Assembly: GCA_017425765.1 (NCBI GenBank)
Contig: JAFOXE010000076.1
Span: 1 to 9,286, forward strand
Direction of reading: 5' to 3'
Length of the DNA stretch: 9,286 nt
From: Paraprevotella sp.
GTDB lineage: Bacteria > Bacteroidota > Bacteroidia > Bacteroidales > Bacteroidaceae
Part shown: piece by piece, positions 6,500-9,286 of the stretch
Numbering within the stretch: the stretch's first letter is position 1
Layout: each line of letters opens with the position of its first letter
Notes under the pieces: model-generated
The model's database searches: none
Told to the model about the DNA's origin: nothing
Seen by the model: only the letters and a program-made list of their open reading frames with translations
Position numbers and translations under genes: made by a program

Positions 6500-7263
6500 T
6501 GAAAGTTAGTATAATTACCATCACATATAATAGTGCTAAGACCCTAGAAGACACCATTCGTAGCGTAATTGCACAAGATTACGACGACATCGAATACATC
6601 ATTATTGATGGAAAAAGCAAAGATGACACGATGAACATCGTAAACCGCTATAAAGAGCATATCACTAAAGTGGTATCCGAGCCCGATCGTGGCCTTTACG
6701 ACGCCATGAACAAAGGTATTCTACATGCCACGGGCGACATCATTGGTTTCATCAACTCTGACGATTTCTATGCATGTAACGATGCCATTTCTTCTATCGT
6801 GAAGGAAATGAAAGCACACCCGGAATTAGACGGAGTACATGCCGATCTTTACTATGTAGACAACCAGAATACAGACCATGTTGTTCGATATTGGAAAACT
6901 ACAGAATACAAATCCGGCTCCTTCAAGTGGGGTTGGCACCCTGCACACCCCACCTTCTATGCCAAGAAGGAGTGCTACGATCAATACGGTGGTTTCCGTT
7001 TGGATTTGCCTTTATCTGCCGACTTTGAACTGATGCTACGATTCATAGAAGTACATAAAATAAAAACCAAACACATCAACAAGGTACTTGTACGTATGCG
7101 TTTAGGTGGTGCCACCAGTCGTAATTTGCAATGCATTCTTCACGGCATCGTACAATGCCGACACGCTTTCAAACTAAACGGAATGCACTATCCTCCCTTG
7201 TATCCGTTTCTACGTCTATTCCCTAAATTGAGGCAGTTTTCAAGAAAGGACAAGAACAACTAA
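6499..7263 (+). CDS. Family 2 glycosyltransferase, third of three
   Basis: A GT2 protein of 254 aa, beginning KVSIITITYNSAKTLEDTI. The usual DGGSTDxT motif is changed to DGKSKDDT (37–44). SEPDRGLYDAMNKG (60–73) and NSDD (86–89) are intact. The C-terminal half has HPAHPTFYAKKECYDQYGG and LSADFELMLRF, where the acidic residues probably include the catalytic base. It is a paralogue of the gene before it and probably arose by tandem duplication, since motif order, spacing and the RLGG segment are shared. The basic tail (KLRQFSRKDKNN) could touch the membrane. A 65-nt gap follows, and base composition drops after it. Enzymatic activity is likely; the sugar is unknown. Confidence 0.9.
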   Translation: MKVSIITITYNSAKTLEDTIRSVIAQDYDDIEYIIIDGKSKDDTMNIVNRYKEHITKVVSEPDRGLYDAMNKGILHATGDIIGFINSDDFYACNDAISSIVKEMKAHPELDGVHADLYYVDNQNTDHVVRYWKTTEYKSGSFKWGWHPAHPTFYAKKECYDQYGGFRLDLPLSADFELMLRFIEVHKIKTKHINKVLVRMRLGGATSRNLQCILHGIVQCRHAFKLNGMHYPPLYPFLRLFPKLRQFSRKDKNN

Positions 7264-7328
7264 TTGTATATTTATCCTTAATCAGAACATATAGGACATA
7301 GTTATCTCAATAAAGATATTAGAAAACA

Positions 7329-8240
7329 ATGCCTAATAAAACAATTTCTATATTTATGTACAAACTAAGTTTACCAACCCTATTCATATATATAGGAATT
7401 GTATGCTATCCCCTTTTCATACTATCATGTTCTAAGGAAACAGTGATAGATAATCTTCATGAGGAATATGGACAGAAGTTTCAACCACAATATGAAAGAT
7501 GGGATTCTTGGAATGAAGCATACCCAAATGCTGATTATAAAGGTGCTGTACAAGCTACAGAGGAAATCTGCTTAAAAGGAAAAAGTATTGCAATAATAGG
7601 TGGGTCTTTATCATGTAGAAATGAGGTTAGGGTTCTAAAGCAACTCATTTATGACCACATGGGACAACCAAACATATTTAATTATGGAAAAGGTGGATGC
7701 GGATGTGCAACATCCAACATATCCTTCCAAAACTTAATAAGCCAATGTGGAATTCATGACATTTACATCATATGGTGTTCAACTAATGACTACGCAACCG
7801 GAGTTCCTATTGGTGAAAAAGACGATTACACTGCTAAGGATGGGTTCAACATCAACAAAAGAAAAACCCAATGTGGGGGACTTAATTATTGTATTCAATA
7901 TTTAAAGCGATTAAATCCGAAGGCACTTATTATTGGATATACCTCACTTCAATTTTTCGGTTCAAACGCAAATAGACCCGATGGATATTTAGAAAATTTT
8001 TCTGCAGATAATGGACAAGACATCTCATTCTATGACTACATGAATATACAGGCTGAAGTTTTTGAACAAAATAACATTCCATATCTACACCAATGGAACC
8101 TACAACTCTTTACAAAAGAAACATATACTACATATTACCTATCTGATGGATGGCATTTATCTAAAGCTGGATATTTTTTGTTAGGATGTGAACATTTAAA
8201 ATTTTTAAGTCGTACAATAAAGGAAAACAGTCATGATTAA
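7329..8240 (+). CDS. SGNH/GDSL-family lipoprotein, possible polysaccharide O-acetylesterase
   Basis: The product has 303 aa from the ATG at 7329. The in-frame ATG at 7356 would give a tidier 24-residue lipoprotein signal ending in the lipobox ILSC (Cys34 by the longer numbering), and I think it equally likely. The SGNH blocks can be recognised. GGSLS (91–95) carries the probable catalytic Ser93; the D of GDSL is replaced by G. NYGKGGCG would supply the block II Gly. STND (151–154) supplies Asn153, with the usual Gly of GxND replaced by Ser. DGWH (273–276) gives the Asp/His pair. This family includes acyl-esterases and acyltransferases acting on sugars. Predicted location is the periplasm or outer membrane. 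It overlaps the acyltransferase gene by 8 nt, suggesting a shared task such as removing or moving acetyl groups. That pairing, and esterase versus transferase activity, are inference. Codon use is markedly AT-rich. Confidence 0.78.
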   Translation: MPNKTISIFMYKLSLPTLFIYIGIVCYPLFILSCSKETVIDNLHEEYGQKFQPQYERWDSWNEAYPNADYKGAVQATEEICLKGKSIAIIGGSLSCRNEVRVLKQLIYDHMGQPNIFNYGKGGCGCATSNISFQNLISQCGIHDIYIIWCSTNDYATGVPIGEKDDYTAKDGFNINKRKTQCGGLNYCIQYLKRLNPKALIIGYTSLQFFGSNANRPDGYLENFSADNGQDISFYDYMNIQAEVFEQNNIPYLHQWNLQLFTKETYTTYYLSDGWHLSKAGYFLLGCEHLKFLSRTIKENSHD

Positions 8241-8946
8241 GAAGTTCCTCAAAAGTTTATTTACAGAAGAAGACAAACATAGATATTATAGTCCATATAT
8301 CACCTTTATAAGAAATACAAAGAAAAAGAAATATCAACATTGTGGGAAACATACCGAACTATTCGGACCTTTAAGACTAGACCCAAACTTTGTAGAACTT
8401 GAGGACTATACACGATTACAACCCAATGTTGAAGTAATTAGTGCTGGTGGACGTGTTAAAGTTAAAAAATTCACAGCAATTGGATCTGGATGCTTAATTA
8501 TCCCCGGAAGCCATATCCCAACTGTGGGGCTCCCACAATACTTAAGTAGAACACATATTAACGACACTGAAACAACCATTGTTATTAACGAAGATGTTTG
8601 GGTGGGAGCTAGAAGTATTCTATTATCTCATTGCTCCATAGGAAGAGGTGCTGTTATTGCTGCTGGTAGTACTGTTACCAAAATAATTCCCCCTTATGCC
8701 GTAGTTGCTGGAGCTCCTTGTAAAATAATTGCAACACGTTTTACCATCGAACAAATATTGGCACACGAAGCCATATTGTATCCACCAGAAGAACGATTCA
8801 GCAGAAAATATTTAGAAGAACTCTTTGAAACGAACTATAAAAATTTACGTTCAATAGGAACAGATAAAATCAGTTCTAAGGACCTCCTTATTTTAAATCA
8901 ACTTAAAGAAGAAAAAGGAATTATAAACTATGAAACAATTAAATAA
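8233..8946 (+). CDS. Left-handed beta-helix (hexapeptide-repeat) acyltransferase
   Basis: The product has 237 aa. The middle part shows the hexapeptide pattern of LbH acyltransferases: IGSGCLIIPGS (83–93), INEDVWVGARSIL (118–130), then IGRGAVIAAGSTV and the turn PPYAVVAGAPCKII that ends the helix in this family. H108 (RTHIND) is a candidate catalytic histidine, as in xenobiotic acetyltransferase-like members. Such enzymes transfer acetyl from acetyl-CoA, as trimers, in the cytoplasm. In a polysaccharide cluster the likely substrate is a hydroxyl or amino group on a sugar of the repeat unit. A charged C-terminal helical tail (about 175–237) follows the beta-helix. The start overlaps the preceding gene by 8 nt, and the 3' end overlaps the flippase gene by 17 nt. 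The exact acceptor cannot be told; other acyl donors are possible. Confidence 0.85.
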   Translation: MIKKFLKSLFTEEDKHRYYSPYITFIRNTKKKKYQHCGKHTELFGPLRLDPNFVELEDYTRLQPNVEVISAGGRVKVKKFTAIGSGCLIIPGSHIPTVGLPQYLSRTHINDTETTIVINEDVWVGARSILLSHCSIGRGAVIAAGSTVTKIIPPYAVVAGAPCKIIATRFTIEQILAHEAILYPPEERFSRKYLEELFETNYKNLRSIGTDKISSKDLLILNQLKEEKGIINYETIK

Positions 8947-9286
8947 GGTTGCTCTAAATAGTCTTGCGCTATATATAAACATGATCATTTCAATGGTTAT
9001 GACCTTATTGGGTACACGATATGTACTAGAGGCGCTAGGAAAAAATGATTATGGTATATATGTTTTAATTGCAAATATCGTCGCCATGTTTTCTTTTTTA
9101 AATGTGGCAATGGCAGCCTCATCACAGCGTTACCTTTCCTATGCTATGGGAGGTCAAGACTTCTCCGACCTTAAAGAAACTTTCTACAATAGCTTTCTTA
9201 TACATGGCATCCTAGCATTTGCCATGTGTTTTGTCCTATATATATTAGGTACATTCTCTATATACAATATATTAGAACTCACCGTA
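8930..9286 (+). CDS. Wzx-type polysaccharide flippase, N-terminal part (runs off the window)
   Basis: The frame from the ATG at 8930 stays open to the right edge (119 codons visible), so the C-terminus is missing. The sequence is strongly hydrophobic, with probable transmembrane helices at about 7–30 (with MIISMVMTLLGTRYVL), 43–65 (YGIYVLIANIVAMFSFLNVA) and 85–110. The short loops between helices hold LGKNDYGIY and SSQRYLSYAMGG. That pattern (a Gly/Tyr turn after helix 1, then QRYLS after helix 2) is typical of oligosaccharide flippases of the Wzx/MOP superfamily. The role is moving the undecaprenyl-linked repeat unit across the inner membrane. It starts within the last 17 nt of the acyltransferase gene, so it is probably translationally coupled. 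A partner Wzy polymerase would be expected further right. A different MOP-type exporter cannot be excluded from the fragment. Confidence 0.85.
   Translation, partial: MKQLNKVALNSLALYINMIISMVMTLLGTRYVLEALGKNDYGIYVLIANIVAMFSFLNVAMAASSQRYLSYAMGGQDFSDLKETFYNSFLIHGILAFAMCFVLYILGTFSIYNILELTV

Noticed and set aside
7264..7328. Promoter ahead of the SGNH gene
   Set aside because: The sequence is AT-rich but has no TAnnTTTG match; a 5-bp TATCT/AGATA dyad is within chance expectation.

Overview
The window looks like a chromosomal segment from a member of the Bacteroidales (Bacteroides/Phocaeicola/Prevotella-like). Three things point there: the zapA–rny gene pair, a 502-residue Wzi-type outer-membrane capsule protein of the kind common in that order, and a promoter with the Bacteroidetes sigma pattern (TTG, 20-nt spacer, TAnnTTTG) just before it. 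Clear Shine-Dalgarno sequences are not evident ahead of the genes, which also fits. The genus cannot be fixed from the sequence alone.

Left part (1–2400): cell-division and RNA-turnover housekeeping genes. The first frame is open to the left edge and looks composite. An AAA+ ATPase fragment (SpoVK/CbbX type, with Walker B) runs in frame into the coiled-coil C-terminus of the small protein that normally precedes zapA. Then come zapA, a rho-independent terminator, rny (RNase Y, complete, 512 aa) and a second strong terminator.

Middle (2347–2739): a 393-bp gene-free stretch. It holds the rny terminator, an 18-bp-arm inverted repeat, a further copy of the same 10-mer, an AT-rich dyad, and the promoter of the next operon.

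Right part (2740–9286, continuing beyond the edge): the start of a surface polysaccharide locus, all on the + strand. The order is Wzi-family outer-membrane protein, small lipocalin-like lipoprotein, three GT2 glycosyltransferases, SGNH/GDSL lipoprotein, left-handed beta-helix acyltransferase, and the N-terminus of a Wzx-type flippase. Several genes overlap by 1, 1, 8 and 17 nt, so they are probably translationally coupled. The inferred logic is as follows. The glycosyltransferases build a repeat unit on a lipid carrier at the cytoplasmic face, the acyltransferase decorates it, and the flippase moves it across the inner membrane. The SGNH lipoprotein may trim or rearrange acyl groups outside, and the Wzi-like barrel helps hold or assemble the polymer at the surface. 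Base composition falls from roughly half G+C in the rny/Wzi genes to clearly AT-rich from about 7264 onward, so the right-hand block was probably acquired separately.

Nothing in the window is clearly a new system. The points most worth a second look are the composite frame at the left edge, the repeat cluster at 2417–2482, and the SGNH/acyltransferase pair in the AT-rich block.
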